Shown: piece by piece, positions 25,260 to 35,000 of the stretch | How the letters are laid out: each line of letters opens with the position of its first letter | How positions within the stretch are numbered: position 1 is the stretch's first letter | Assembly (NCBI GenBank): GCA_963736975.1 | Contig: CAVTQY010000002.1 | Coordinates: forward strand, 186,001 to 250,000 | Reading direction: 5' to 3' | DNA: 64,000 bases | Source: CAVTQY01 sp963736975 | GTDB lineage: Bacteria > Pseudomonadota > Alphaproteobacteria > Acetobacterales > Acetobacteraceae | The notes under the pieces: model-generated | What the model saw: the letters and a program-made list of their open reading frames with translations, nothing else | What the model was told of the DNA's origin: nothing | Databases searched by the model: none | Position numbers and translations under genes: made by a program

Positions 25260-27071
25260 ATGAACGCGATCACCCTGCCGTCCCGGCGCGCCTATGACAT
25301 CGTCGATCACAGCTATGACGTGGTGGTGGTCGGCGCCGGCGGATCGGGTCTGCGCGCGACCCTCGGCATGGGTGCCGCGGGATTGAAGACCGCCTGTATC
25401 AGCAAGGTGTTCCCGACACGCAGCCACACGGTGGCGGCGCAGGGCGGCATCGGCGCGGCGCTCGGCAATATGGGCCCGGACGATTGGCGCTGGCACATGT
25501 ACGACACCGTGAAGGGGTCGGACTGGCTCGGCGACCAGGACGCGATCGAATACATGTGCCGGGAAGCGATCCCGGCCGTCTATGAGCTCGAGCATTTCGG
25601 CGTGCCGTTCAGCCGCACGGAAGAGGGTAAGATCTACCAACGCCCGTTCGGCGGCCACATGATCGATTATGGCAAGGAGCCGGCGCAGCGCGCCTGCGCC
25701 GCCGCTGACCGCACCGGGCACGCTATGCTGCACACCCTGTATCAGCAGAGCCTCAAGCACGACGCTGAATTCTACAACGAGTATTTCGCGCTGGACCTGA
25801 TCCTGGATGAGGAAGGCGCCTGCCGCGGCGTCACCGCATGGTGCCTGGAGGACGGCTCGATCCATCGCTTCCGCGCGCATCTGACCGTGTTGGCGACGGG
25901 CGGATATGGCCGCACCTATCTCTCCTGCACTTCGGCGCATACCTGTACCGGCGATGGCAACGGGATGGTTCTGCGCGCCGGGCTGCCATGCCAGGACATG
26001 GAATTCGTGCAGTTCCATCCGACCGGCATTTTCCCAGCCGGCTGCCTGATCACCGAAGGCGCGCGCGGGGAGGGGGGATATCTCACGAATTCCGAGGGCG
26101 AGCGCTTCATGGAGCGCTATGCGCCGACGGCGAAGGATCTGGCGTCGCGCGATGTGGTATCCCGCTCGATGACGATCGAAATCAACGAAGGGCGCGGCTG
26201 TGGTCCGGACAAGGACTATCTCTTGCTGCATCTGGAGCACCTGGGCGCCGATCTGCTGCATCAGCGGCTGCCGGGAATTTCCGAGACGGCGCGCGTATTC
26301 GCCGGGGTCGATGTGACGAAAGACCCGATCCCGGTGCTGCCGACTGTGCATTACAACATGGGCGGTATCCCGACGAACTATCACGGGGAGGTGCTGCGGC
26401 CGACCGAGGACGATCCGGATGCGGTGGTTCCAGGGCTGATGGCGGTCGGCGAATGCGCCTGCGTTTCGGTGCATGGCGCGAACCGGCTGGGCACGAACTC
26501 ACTGCTCGATCTGGTGGTGTTCGGCCGCGCCGCCGCGCATCGCGCCGCCGAGACGGTGCGTCCGGGAACCAGCCACGCGCCGCTTCCCGCAAGGGCTGGC
26601 GAGGCATCGCTGGATCGCTTCGACCGGGCGCGCCACGCCGATGGCGGAACGCGCGTTGCCGACCTGCGGCTGGACATGCAGCGCACCATGCAGAGCCATG
26701 CGGCGGTGTTTCGCGACAGCAAGACGCTCGCGACGGGTGTCGAGAAGATGCACAGGCTGTGGGACGGATTGGCCGACATGTCGGTGTCTGACCGCAGCCT
26801 GATCTGGAACAGCGACCTGGTGGAGGCGCTGGAGCTGCAAAACCTGATGGGCAATGCGCTGACCACCATGGTCAGCGCCGAGGCCCGCCATGAAACCCGC
26901 GGCGCCCATGCGCATGACGACTATCCCGAACGCGATGACCAGAACTGGCTGAGACACACGCTGGCCTGGTGCGACGACCGGGGTGAGGCACGGCTGGATT
27001 ATCGTCCGGTGCGGATGCAGACGCTGACGAACGAGGTGTCGGTGTTCCCGCCGAAGAAGCGGGTGTATTAG
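25260..27071 (+). CDS. sdhA: Succinate dehydrogenase flavoprotein subunit
   Basis: A 603-residue FAD protein that oxidises succinate to fumarate. The dinucleotide fold is VVVVGAGGSGLRATLGM. The flavin-linking histidine is in SHTVAAQGGIGAALG. The dicarboxylate site shows HPTGIFPAGCLITEGARGEG. The C-terminus has the usual NEVSVFPPKKRVY ending. Electrons pass to SdhB. It is third in sdhCDA; the expected next gene, sdhB, comes 785 bp later, after an inserted segment. Confidence 0.95.
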   Translation: MNAITLPSRRAYDIVDHSYDVVVVGAGGSGLRATLGMGAAGLKTACISKVFPTRSHTVAAQGGIGAALGNMGPDDWRWHMYDTVKGSDWLGDQDAIEYMCREAIPAVYELEHFGVPFSRTEEGKIYQRPFGGHMIDYGKEPAQRACAAADRTGHAMLHTLYQQSLKHDAEFYNEYFALDLILDEEGACRGVTAWCLEDGSIHRFRAHLTVLATGGYGRTYLSCTSAHTCTGDGNGMVLRAGLPCQDMEFVQFHPTGIFPAGCLITEGARGEGGYLTNSEGERFMERYAPTAKDLASRDVVSRSMTIEINEGRGCGPDKDYLLLHLEHLGADLLHQRLPGISETARVFAGVDVTKDPIPVLPTVHYNMGGIPTNYHGEVLRPTEDDPDAVVPGLMAVGECACVSVHGANRLGTNSLLDLVVFGRAAAHRAAETVRPGTSHAPLPARAGEASLDRFDRARHADGGTRVADLRLDMQRTMQSHAAVFRDSKTLATGVEKMHRLWDGLADMSVSDRSLIWNSDLVEALELQNLMGNALTTMVSAEARHETRGAHAHDDYPERDDQNWLRHTLAWCDDRGEARLDYRPVRMQTLTNEVSVFPPKKRVY

Positions 27072-27380
27072 GAGCAATAATGTATCGTAGTTACGTCGCC
27101 TTTTATCCCGGAAAAGTTGGAAGTGGACGTCCCGCTCGACTGCGCTGGAACGCGCTGAGGGGCCTTGCCCATGGCGTCGCGAGTCGCCGGGTCATCAGCA
27201 GCTTGACAGATAACGTGTTCGCGTCATCTCGACGAGTGCGTTGGCACTTTCCCGGTGCGAGTCATGCGATCGACTTTCAGCGAGAAGCCTCGGCTCTCCT
27301 TCGAGGTTGTGGGATTCGAGGCGCCGTGCGCCGGGTTCGCCTCTGAGCTCGCGATGATGGCTGATTTGAACGGGCCCTTC

Positions 27381-27456
27381 TGGATCCCCGCTTGCGCGGG
27401 GATGACGAGTTGGACCAATCACCTCCGATCGTCATCCCCGCGCAAGCGGGGACCCA
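27381..27456. repeat. Paired palindromic repeats in the sdhA-sdhB gap
   Basis: The segment TGGATCCCCGCTTGCGCGGG followed by GATGAC (27381-27406) and its inverted copy GTCATCCCCGCGCAAGCGGG followed by GACCCA (27431-27456) face each other. Each arm is also internally palindromic (CCCCGC-ttg-CGCGGGG). Such elements are common dispersed repeats in alphaproteobacteria and could form a strong transcript hairpin between sdhA and sdhB. The rest of 27072-27380 holds no gene that I can support. Confidence 0.75.
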
Positions 27457-27461
27457 GGCGA

Positions 27462-27785
27462 TCAGCCGAGAAGCTCCGCGTACAGGTCACGCCAAGTGGA
27501 GTTGCTCCGCTCGATCAATCCGAGTTTCCAGGCGCGGCGCCATCTCTTAATCAGCTTTTCACGCCGGATGGCGCTCTCCATCGTGTCATGCATCTCGAAA
27601 TAGACCAGCAGTTGCACGCCGTATCGGGCGGTGAAGCCGCCCGTTTCCTTCGTCTTATGCTGCCATATCCGGCGCACTGGATCGCTTGTCACGCCAGTGT
27701 ACAGAGTGCCGTTGCGCTTGCTGGCGAGAATGTAAACACAGGGCAGCACGGTGCGGTTGGCCTGGGTGCCGGCTTTCGCCGGCAT
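27462..27785 (-). CDS. GIY-YIG domain protein
   Basis: A single-domain GIY-YIG nuclease-fold protein of about 107 residues. The core is VYILASKRNGTLYTGVTSDPVRRIWQHK (shown here as two parts, VYILASKRNG and TLYTGVTSDPVRR), followed by a lysine/tyrosine-rich segment KETGGFTARYG and the acidic residue in the YFEMHDTMESAIRREK helix. Stand-alone GIY-YIG proteins of this size are common next to palindromic repeats. It is encoded against the sdh operon, between sdhA and sdhB. The first codons fall inside a palindromic repeat (27763-27788), so the true start is uncertain (ATG 27785 is assumed). Confidence 0.8.
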   Translation of the reverse strand: MPAKAGTQANRTVLPCVYILASKRNGTLYTGVTSDPVRRIWQHKTKETGGFTARYGVQLLVYFEMHDTMESAIRREKLIKRWRRAWKLGLIERSNSTWRDLYAELLG

Positions 27786-27788
27786 GAC
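27763..27788. repeat. Palindromic repeat at GIY-YIG start
   Basis: TGGGTGCCGGCTTTCGCCGG followed by CATGAC. The core GCCGGC-tttc-GCCGGC is a perfect hairpin. This element covers the assumed start codon of the GIY-YIG gene, and its type is common around such genes. Confidence 0.7.
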
Positions 27789-27856
27789 GGTTGGGGAGCC
27801 GGGCATCTCCGGACGGCAAGCACCAACTCGTAAACAAATCGTTCGAAGAGGCCCGG

Positions 27857-28639
27857 ATGGTCGCTTTCACGCTGCCCCGCAACAGCCGCATCACGCAAGG
27901 CCGCACCTTCAAGGCGCCTGCCGGTGCCAAGCGCGTCCGGGCGTTTCACATTTATCGCTGGAACCCGGATGACGGGCAGAACCCGCGCACCGATACTTAT
28001 GAAATCGACCTCGACGCGTGCGGGCCGATGGTTCTGGACGCGCTGATCAAGATCAAGAACGAGGTCGATCCCACGCTGACCTTCCGCCGCTCGTGCCGTG
28101 AAGGCATCTGCGGGTCGTGTGCGATGAACATCGATGGCGGCAACACGTTAGCCTGCCTCAAGCCGATCGACGAGGTGAACGGCGCTGTCCGTATCACGCC
28201 GCTGCCGCACCTGGCGGTGGTGAAGGACCTGGTCCCCGACCTGTCGCAACTCTATGCCCAGTATCGCAGCGTCGACCCGTGGCTGAAGGCCGACACGCCG
28301 GCGCCGCCCGATGGTGAGCGCCTGCAAAGCCCGGAGGAGCGATCGAAGCTCGACGGGCTGTGGGAGTGCATTCTGTGCTTCTGCTGCTCGACTTCCTGCC
28401 CGAGCTACTGGTGGAACAGCGACCGCTATCTGGGCCCTGCCGTTCTGTTGCAGGCCTATCGCTGGATCGCCGATTTACGCGACGAGGACGCCGGGAACCG
28501 GCTGGATGCGCTGGAGGACCCGTTCAAGCTCTACCGCTGCCACACTATCATGAACTGCACGGATACCTGTCCCAAGGGGCTCAACCCTGCCAAGGCGATC
28601 GCGGCGATCAAGCAGTTGATCGTCGAACGCCAAGTGTGA
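27857..28639 (+). CDS. sdhB: Succinate dehydrogenase iron-sulfur subunit
   Basis: A 260-residue protein started at the ATG before VAFTLPRNSRITQG. It carries three Fe-S clusters. The 2Fe-2S ligands are in CREGICGSCAMNIDG. The 4Fe-4S and 3Fe-4S ligands are in CILCFCCSTSCPSYWWN and CHTIMNCTDTCPKGLNPAKA. It transfers electrons from SdhA to quinone bound by SdhCD. It is on the same strand as sdhCDA but separated by 785 bp, so it may have its own promoter in that gap or depend on read-through. Confidence 0.95.
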   Translation: MVAFTLPRNSRITQGRTFKAPAGAKRVRAFHIYRWNPDDGQNPRTDTYEIDLDACGPMVLDALIKIKNEVDPTLTFRRSCREGICGSCAMNIDGGNTLACLKPIDEVNGAVRITPLPHLAVVKDLVPDLSQLYAQYRSVDPWLKADTPAPPDGERLQSPEERSKLDGLWECILCFCCSTSCPSYWWNSDRYLGPAVLLQAYRWIADLRDEDAGNRLDALEDPFKLYRCHTIMNCTDTCPKGLNPAKAIAAIKQLIVERQV

Positions 28640-28681
28640 CAGGTTAACAACCACCCTATAAGCGACTCGGAGGGAACAGCC

Positions 28682-30028
28682 ATGTCAGGCAGTGCACGCG
28701 CCGCCGGGTGGGAAGCGAGCGCGCTCTCAGCAGGCGAGCATGGCGCCCAGCTCCGGCGGGCGGTGATCGCCAGCACGATCGGCACCACGATCGAGTGGTA
28801 CGACTTTTTTCTCTACAGCACCGTCACCGGCCTGGTGTTCGCGAAACTCTACTTCCCGAATTCCGATCCGCTGGTCGGCACACTGAATGCGTTTGCGATC
28901 TACGCGGTGGGGTTCATCGCCCGGCCGATCGGGGCGGCCATCTTCGGCCATTGGGGCGACCGGATCGGGCGCAAATCGGCGCTGATCGCGACATTGATGT
29001 TGATGGGTTTCGCCACCTTCCTGGTTGGCGTCGTGCCGCCCTATGCCAGCATCGGCATCTGGGGGGCGGTTATTTTGACCATCCTGCGCTTCATCCAGGG
29101 GGTCGGCGTCGGCGGCGAGTGGGGCGGCTCCGTCCTGCTGTCGATGGAATGGGCGCGCACCAACCATCACCGGGGCTTTGTCGCGTCATGGCCGCAATGG
29201 GGCGTGCCGGCGGGGCTGTTCCTGTCCAACCTGGCCGTGCTGGTGTTCAGCGCCATCTCCGGCCCGGCCTTCATCACCTGGGGCTGGCGCGTCCCCTTCC
29301 TGATCAGCATCGTGCTGGTCGCGATCGGGCTTTGGATCAGGCTTGGCATCCTGGAGACGCCGACTTTTCGCCGGTTGCTGGCCGAGGAGCGGGTGGAGAA
29401 GGCGCCGGTCGCGGAGGTGTTCCGTAAGCAGCCGAAGGAGGTGTTCCTCAGTGCCTTCGTGCGCATGGCGGAGCAAGCGCCGTTCTACATCTTCACGGCT
29501 TTCGTCTTTGCCTATGGCGTAGGGGAGCTGAAGGTCAGCCGCGAGCTGTTGCTGATCTCCGTGCTGGTGGCGGCCGTGGTATCGTTCTTCTCCATCCCGA
29601 TCGCCGGGCATTTGTCGGACAGGTTCGGGCGGAGGCGCATCTACCTGATCGGCGCGGTGATGACGGGCGTTTTCGCCTGGATCTATTTCGGGCTGATCAG
29701 CACGGCGATCCCGATCCTGGTGTTCATCATGATCGTGCTGTCGCTGATTCCGCACGATACGATGTACGGGCCGCAGGCGGCGCTGATCGCCGAAAGCTTC
29801 ACCGGGCGGCTGCGCTATTCCGGCGCTTCGATCGGCTATCAGCTTGCCTCGATCATCGCCGGCGGGCCGGCGCCGCTGATCGCGACGGCGCTGTTCGCCG
29901 CGTATCGTTCATGGGTGCCGATCGCAATCTACATCACCATCTGCGCGGTGATCTCGGTCATCGCGACGGCGATGATGCCCGACTACACCAACCGTGACAT
30001 TTCGCTGGAATACGAACACACGGTGTAG
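28682..30028 (+). CDS. MHS-family MFS transporter (metabolite:H+ symporter)
   Basis: A 448-residue permease with twelve membrane helices. The N-terminus shows GTTIEWYDFFLYSTVTGLVF, then ARPIGAAIFGHWGDRIGRKS and RFIQGVGVGGEWGGSVLL. These are the marks of the metabolite:H+ symporter family, which includes ShiA and ProP-like carriers for organic acids or osmolytes. The substrate is unknown; its position after sdhB is compatible with dicarboxylate uptake, but this is a guess. The ribosome site is ggaggga at good distance. A hairpin follows the stop. Confidence 0.88.
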   Translation: MSGSARAAGWEASALSAGEHGAQLRRAVIASTIGTTIEWYDFFLYSTVTGLVFAKLYFPNSDPLVGTLNAFAIYAVGFIARPIGAAIFGHWGDRIGRKSALIATLMLMGFATFLVGVVPPYASIGIWGAVILTILRFIQGVGVGGEWGGSVLLSMEWARTNHHRGFVASWPQWGVPAGLFLSNLAVLVFSAISGPAFITWGWRVPFLISIVLVAIGLWIRLGILETPTFRRLLAEERVEKAPVAEVFRKQPKEVFLSAFVRMAEQAPFYIFTAFVFAYGVGELKVSRELLLISVLVAAVVSFFSIPIAGHLSDRFGRRRIYLIGAVMTGVFAWIYFGLISTAIPILVFIMIVLSLIPHDTMYGPQAALIAESFTGRLRYSGASIGYQLASIIAGGPAPLIATALFAAYRSWVPIAIYITICAVISVIATAMMPDYTNRDISLEYEHTV

Positions 30029-30035
30029 CGACGCC

Positions 30036-30056
30036 CCCCTCCCCTTGCGGGAGGGG
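30036..30056. terminator. Probable hairpin terminator after the MHS transporter gene
   Basis: CCCCTCCC-cttgc-GGGAGGGG starts 8 bp after the stop codon. No T tract follows, so it may act as a stabilising hairpin or a weak terminator. A related hairpin occurs at 56221-56243. Confidence 0.5.
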
Positions 30057-30062
30057 CCGGGT

Positions 30063-31450
30063 GTCCAACCGGCGACATGGGTAACAGAATAGACCGGCGA
30101 CATGGGTAACACTTTTCATCCGTCATCGAACCAGATCGGCTTGCGGTTGTTGTTGGCCCTGTGGGGTTGTGGGCAACGCGCGTGCGTTGTCCACAAATCC
30201 ACAGGCTACCCGACGGCGGCGGCGCCGCGGCTGGCGCAAGCGGCCCTTCGCGTCCAGCAAACCGAGCTCGATCGGGCCATACATCACCCGCCATTCGCCG
30301 TCGGCGATCGGGTGCAGCCCGACCGGTTCGCCGATCAACGGCTCGCCCAGGAACACCCGCTCGCCACGCCACTTGATCTCGCCGTTCGAGCGCACCTGGC
30401 GCACCAGCTCAACGCCAGGATACTCCGGCGAACACAGCTTGCCGGTGTAGGCGCGCGGGCTCGGCTGATAATGCCGCGCCGGCACTTGCTGGCCCAGCGC
30501 CTCGTGCGGCCGCTCCGCATTGTAACAGCGGCGGAACACCGCGAAGCTGCGGGCCTGCGCCCGCAAGCTCGCCGCCGGCGGGCTTGCCGTCTCCTGCTGC
30601 AGCGTCAGGTGCATCCACTCGTGCCGACCGTTCTGCTGCGGCGAGCCTGGATCGATCCGATCCGGCCGCACCGAAAGCTTGATCAGCCACACCGATAACC
30701 GGCTCAAGCCGCCGGCGCCGCGTCCGGCAAACGGCGAGCCGTTGTCGCTGCGCAGCGCCATCGGCAGGCCATACTCGCGGAACGCCGCCGCCAGGATCGC
30801 CTGCACCGTCGCGGTATCGGTCCGCCGCACCGCCTGGCAGCGCAACAGATAGCGGCTCCAACTGTCCAACAACGTGAACGGCTCGCAGCGCGCGCCGTCG
30901 GCGGTGCGAAACCAGCCCTTGAAATCGGCCGTCCACACCGCGTTCGGACCCTCGCAGCCGGCAAACGGCGCGCTGCGCGGCGGCACCCGCTCGCGCCGGC
31001 GCCGCGGCACCGTCAGGCCCGCTTCGTCGAACAACACACCCAAAGTGCTGGCCGCCGGCCACACCACCTGCGGATCGCGCGCCGAAAGCCACGCCCGCAG
31101 CTTGCGCGGCCCCCAGCTCGGGTGCTCCCGCCGCGCCGCTACCGCTGCCTCGGCGATCGACCCCGTCACCTGCCGCGGAGAGTGATGCGGCGCCCGGCTG
31201 CGGTCGCACAGCCCGGCAAAACCCTCGTTCTCATACCGCTCTATCCACTTGTAACCGGTCTTGCGGCTAACGCCATAGCGCTGGCACAGCTCCGAAATCG
31301 AAAGCCCGTCCTCCTGCCAGCTCACAATCAGCGACATCCGCTCGTCCATGGGTCCGGTCCTCTGCCACGGCATGGGTCACCTCCATGCCAACCAGTAAAC
31401 CTGTTACCCATGTCGTCGGGCCAAACTGTCACCTATGTCCCCGGTTCGGA
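30063..31450 (-). mobile_element. IS481-family insertion sequence
   Basis: The element of about 1.39 kb carries one transposase gene. Its ends are inverted repeats that contain the motif GACATGGGTAACA twice on the left (30074-30086 and 30099-30111), and as TGTTACCCATGTC and TGTCACCTATGTC on the right. The left outer end reads TCCAACCGGCGACATGGGTA and the right one, inverted, TCCGAACCGGGGACATAGGT. I could not find a clear target duplication. The insertion lies between the MHS gene and a secreted-protein gene, and the right end supplies the stop codon of the latter. Confidence 0.85.
30123..31373 (-). CDS. IS481-family transposase
   Basis: A 416-residue DDE transposase. The N-terminal helix-turn-helix reads SISELCQRYGVSRKTGYKWI. 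The rve core shows the three acidic residues: Asp in VWTADFKGWF, Asp in ALRSDNGSPF and Glu in NGRHEWMHLT, followed by the RPHEALGQ segment. It appears intact. A later ATG at 31349 is an alternative start. It cuts and joins the IS ends at 30063 and 31450. Confidence 0.92.
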   Translation of the reverse strand: MPWQRTGPMDERMSLIVSWQEDGLSISELCQRYGVSRKTGYKWIERYENEGFAGLCDRSRAPHHSPRQVTGSIAEAAVAARREHPSWGPRKLRAWLSARDPQVVWPAASTLGVLFDEAGLTVPRRRRERVPPRSAPFAGCEGPNAVWTADFKGWFRTADGARCEPFTLLDSWSRYLLRCQAVRRTDTATVQAILAAAFREYGLPMALRSDNGSPFAGRGAGGLSRLSVWLIKLSVRPDRIDPGSPQQNGRHEWMHLTLQQETASPPAASLRAQARSFAVFRRCYNAERPHEALGQQVPARHYQPSPRAYTGKLCSPEYPGVELVRQVRSNGEIKWRGERVFLGEPLIGEPVGLHPIADGEWRVMYGPIELGLLDAKGRLRQPRRRRRRVACGFVDNARALPTTPQGQQQPQADLVR

Positions 31451-31960
31451 CCGCTGCGCGGCCTGCACCGTTCCGGGCGCGCCTAGATGGATTGCTCCGC
31501 AGGCGTTGCCGGTCTGCGCGACGTGAACGATCGGCTGGCCGCCGCGGACCCGGTAGCTGTAGGTGATCGTCTGGCTGCACGTCCCGCTGCCGGTCGATAC
31601 CTCGGTGATAACGGTGCCGGTGCCCGGCCCGGTCGCCGTCCATCCGCCGGGGCCGAACGAGGCCTGGATCAACTGCTGGGGCGAGGGCAGCAGCGGCATC
31701 GACATCAGCGCGGCCATCCGCGCCTGCAGGGCGTTCATCTCGGCATCCATCTGCCGGAACATCGCGTTTTTGGTGTAGGCGATCAGGCGCTCGGCCTGGA
31801 CCTGCTCCGCGGCTGTCGTCGGGGTGGGGTCGGGGACAAAGACGGCCGTCCCGTTGGCGGGCGCGGTCCAGCAGCCTGGCTGGGCTGCCAGGCCGGGAAC
31901 CGCCAGCGCCGCAATCGGCAGCGCCAGACAGGCGCCGAGCAAGGTGGCGTTTCTCTTCAT
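31433..31960 (-). CDS. Secreted hypothetical protein with IS-derived C-terminus
   Basis: A 175-residue protein with a signal peptide (MKRNATLLGACLALPIAAL, cleavage after GLAA). The mature part has a helical stretch (QVQAERLIAYTKNAMFRQMD) and an alanine/methionine-rich segment, then a beta-like C-terminal part with two cysteines. No family was recognised. It should be periplasmic. The last codons and the TAG stop (SEPGT-stop) fall inside the right end of the IS481 element, so the natural C-terminus may have been replaced. It precedes the RND operon on the opposite side of 110 bp, on the same strand but downstream of it. Confidence 0.6.
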   Translation of the reverse strand: MKRNATLLGACLALPIAALAVPGLAAQPGCWTAPANGTAVFVPDPTPTTAAEQVQAERLIAYTKNAMFRQMDAEMNALQARMAALMSMPLLPSPQQLIQASFGPGGWTATGPGTGTVITEVSTGSGTCSQTITYSYRVRGGQPIVHVAQTGNACGAIHLGAPGTVQAAQRSEPGT

Positions 31961-32054
31961 GGCGATGACCTCCTTCGGTTTGCTCGACTGCCCGATATTG
32001 CGGTGCGGCGCTTACTTTTCTTCTGCGCGTGAATGAAGCTTGGTTCATTGAAAT

Positions 32055-32069
32055 GCCCGGCTGCCGGGC
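32055..32069 (-). terminator. Hairpin after the RND permease gene
   Basis: GCCCGG-ctg-CCGGGC lies 3 bp beyond the stop codon of the RND permease. On the transcribed strand it is followed by ATTTCAAT, so it could serve as a terminator; the T run is short. Confidence 0.45.
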
Positions 32070-32071
32070 CT

Positions 32072-35000
32072 TTACGTCGGCTCCTCCAGCCTCGTTTGCG
32101 GATTGCCCAACCCGAGCGGGTCACGCCAATCCGGCGTCGGCCGCCGACGGCTCAGGCCGATCCGCTGAACCAGTGTGTAGAAAGCCGGCGTGAAGATCAG
32201 GCCGAACCCGGTCACCCCAAGCATACCGCCGAAAACGGCCGTGCCCAGCGATTGCCGCATCTCCGCTCCGGCGCCGGTCGCGAACACCAGCGGAGCGACG
32301 CCGAGAATGAAGGCGAGCGAGGTCATGAGGATCGGCCGCAACCGCCGTCGTGCCGCACTAACCGCCGCCTGCGCGGGTGCGCTGCCAGCGTCCTGCGCCT
32401 GACGCGCGAACTCGACGATCAGGATCGCGTTCTTCGCCGCCAGCCCGACCAGTACCGACGAAGCCGATCTGCGCCAGGATGTCGATCGGCATGCCGCGGA
32501 ACATAAGACCGGTGACGGAGGCGAGCAGGCACATCGGCACGATCAGGACGATTGAAAGCGGGAGCTTCCAGCTCTCGTAATTCGCCGCAAGCACCAGGAA
32601 GACGAACAGGGCCGCGGCACCGAACACCAGCATGGTCGGCGTGCCCTTCTGGGTCTGCTGATAGGCGATCTCGGTCCATTCGTAGCCGATGCCGGGCGGC
32701 AATACTCGCGCGGCGAGCTCCTGCATCCGGTGCAGCGCCGTGCCGGTAGCGACACCGGGCGCGGCCACGCCCTGAACCTCGGCGGCCGGGTAGAGGTTGT
32801 AGCGTGGCACACGATACGGGATCGTCTGATCAAGCAGGTGGGCGACGGTTCCGATCGGTACCATCTCGCCGATCGCGTTGCGCGCCTTCAGGCCCATCAG
32901 GTCCTGCCGGTCATGCCGGAACCGTCCGTCTGCCTGGGCGATCACCTCGTAGGTTCGGCCGAGGTAGTTGAAGTCGTTGACGTATTGCGAGCCGAGATAG
33001 ACCTGTAGCGTGTTGAACACGTCGGTGGGCGTAAGCCCTACCTTCTCCGCCTTCAGGCGGTCGATATCGGCGTAAACCGAAGGCGAGCCGGTATTAAGCA
33101 AAGTGAACACGCCGGCGAAGCTGGGGTCCTTGTTGGCCGCGGCGACAAGCGCGTTCGCGGCGTTCACGAGTGCCTGGGTGCCGAGCCCGCCCCGATCCTC
33201 CAGCATCATCTTGAAGCCGCCGGAATTGCCGATCCCCTGCACCGGCGGCGGCGGGATCGTCAGCACGTAGGCGTCCTGGATCACCGACAGACGCTTGCGG
33301 AGGTCGGCCAGCACCGAGTTCGCCGTCACGCCCGGCAGCGAGTGGTTGTAGAGCGATGGCAGGCCGGAGAAGATCGTTCCTGAATTGGATGAAACCGTGA
33401 AAGTCGTCGCGTCCAGGCCGGCGAACGGCGCGACATGCTCGATGCCGCGTGTCTTGAGGATGATATCGACGGCGCGCTTCACCACTTTCTCGGTGCGCGA
33501 CAGGCTGGCGCCCGGCGGAAGCTGCAGCACGGTAATCAGGTATCCCTGATCCTGCTCCGGGATAAAGCCGGTCGGAATGCGCGAGAACTCGAACCCGGCG
33601 GCACCGATCAGGCCGACATAGACCACGACGACAATGGCGAGGCCGCGCACCAGGCGCCTGGTCAGTTGGCCGTACGCGTCGGATAGTTTCTCGAAGCCCC
33701 GATTGAAGAGTCCGAAGGTGCCGTGCATGAGCCGGGCCGGAAGGCCGGCGCCGCCGGCGGCGTGCGGGTCGTGCTGCTTCAGCAGGATCGCGCACAGGGC
33801 CGGGCTGAGGGTCAGCGAGACGAAGCAACTGATCACCGTGGAGGCGGCGATGGTGACCGCGAACTGGCGGAAGAACTGCCCGGAAATGCCGGACAGGAAG
33901 GCCGACGGGACGAACACCGCGCACAAGGTCAGCGCGATCGAGACGAGCGCGCCGCCGACCTCGTCCATCGTCCGGTGCGCGGCCTCCTTTGGGGACATGC
34001 CGGCGGCGATGTTGCGCTCGACATTCTCCACGACGACGATCGCGTCATCGACGACGATGCCCACCGCCAGCACGAGGCCGAAGAGGGACAGGTTGTTCAG
34101 CGAGATACCGAGTGCGTAGAGGATTGTGAAGGTCCCGACGAGCGAGACCGGAATGGCGATCACCGGAATGATCGAGGCGCGCCATGTTTGGAGAAACAGG
34201 AACACGACGCCGACGACGAGCAGGATGGCAACGAAAATCGTTGTGACGACTTCCTTCACGGACTTTGCGACGAAGATCGTCGGATCGTAGATGACGATGG
34301 AGTCGAGGCCCGGCGGAAAGTCCTTCTTCAAGGTCTGCATCGTGTCGAGGACTTCGTGTTCCACCGCCAGCGAATTCGCGCCGGGTTGCGCGAAGATCAG
34401 CAGCGGCAGGCCCTCGGTGCGGTCCATGTAGGCGGTGGATCCGTAGTCGGCGGCGCCGATCTCGACACGGCCGACGTCGCGGATGCGGGTCGGCCGCCCC
34501 TGTGCGTCGGTCTTGAGGATGACATCGGCGAACTGCTCGGGCGTGGTCAGCCTGCCGAGCGTCTGGACGTTGAGCTGATACGCGGCGTCACCGCGGATCG
34601 GCGGCTGGTTCAGAACGCCCGCCGAGACCTGGATGTTCTGCGCCTGCAGGGCGGCAAGCACCTCGCTTGCGTCGAGCTTATAGGCGGCCACCTTGTCGGG
34701 ATCGAGCCAGATGCGCATCGCGTAGTCGCGGGCGCCGAAAAGCTGGACGTCGCCCACGCCGGGAAGACGCGCCAGGGCGTCCTTTACATGGAGGGTCGCG
34801 TAATTGGAAAGGTAAAGGTTGTCGCGCGATCCGTCGGGTGAATACAGATGTACCGCGAGCAGGATGTTGGGCGTCGCCTTGCGGACCTGCACGCCGAGGC
34901 GCTGCACGTCCTCCGGCAGCCGCGGCAATGCGTCCTGAACACGGTTCTGTGTGAGCATCTGCGCGACGTTGAGGTCGGTGCCGATGGCGAAAGTCACGGT

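Noticed and set aside
30050..31460. Target-site duplication of the IS481 element
   Set aside because: The flanks (GGGAGGGGCCGGG on the left, CCGCTGCGCGG on the right) share no clear direct repeat of 4-8 bp.
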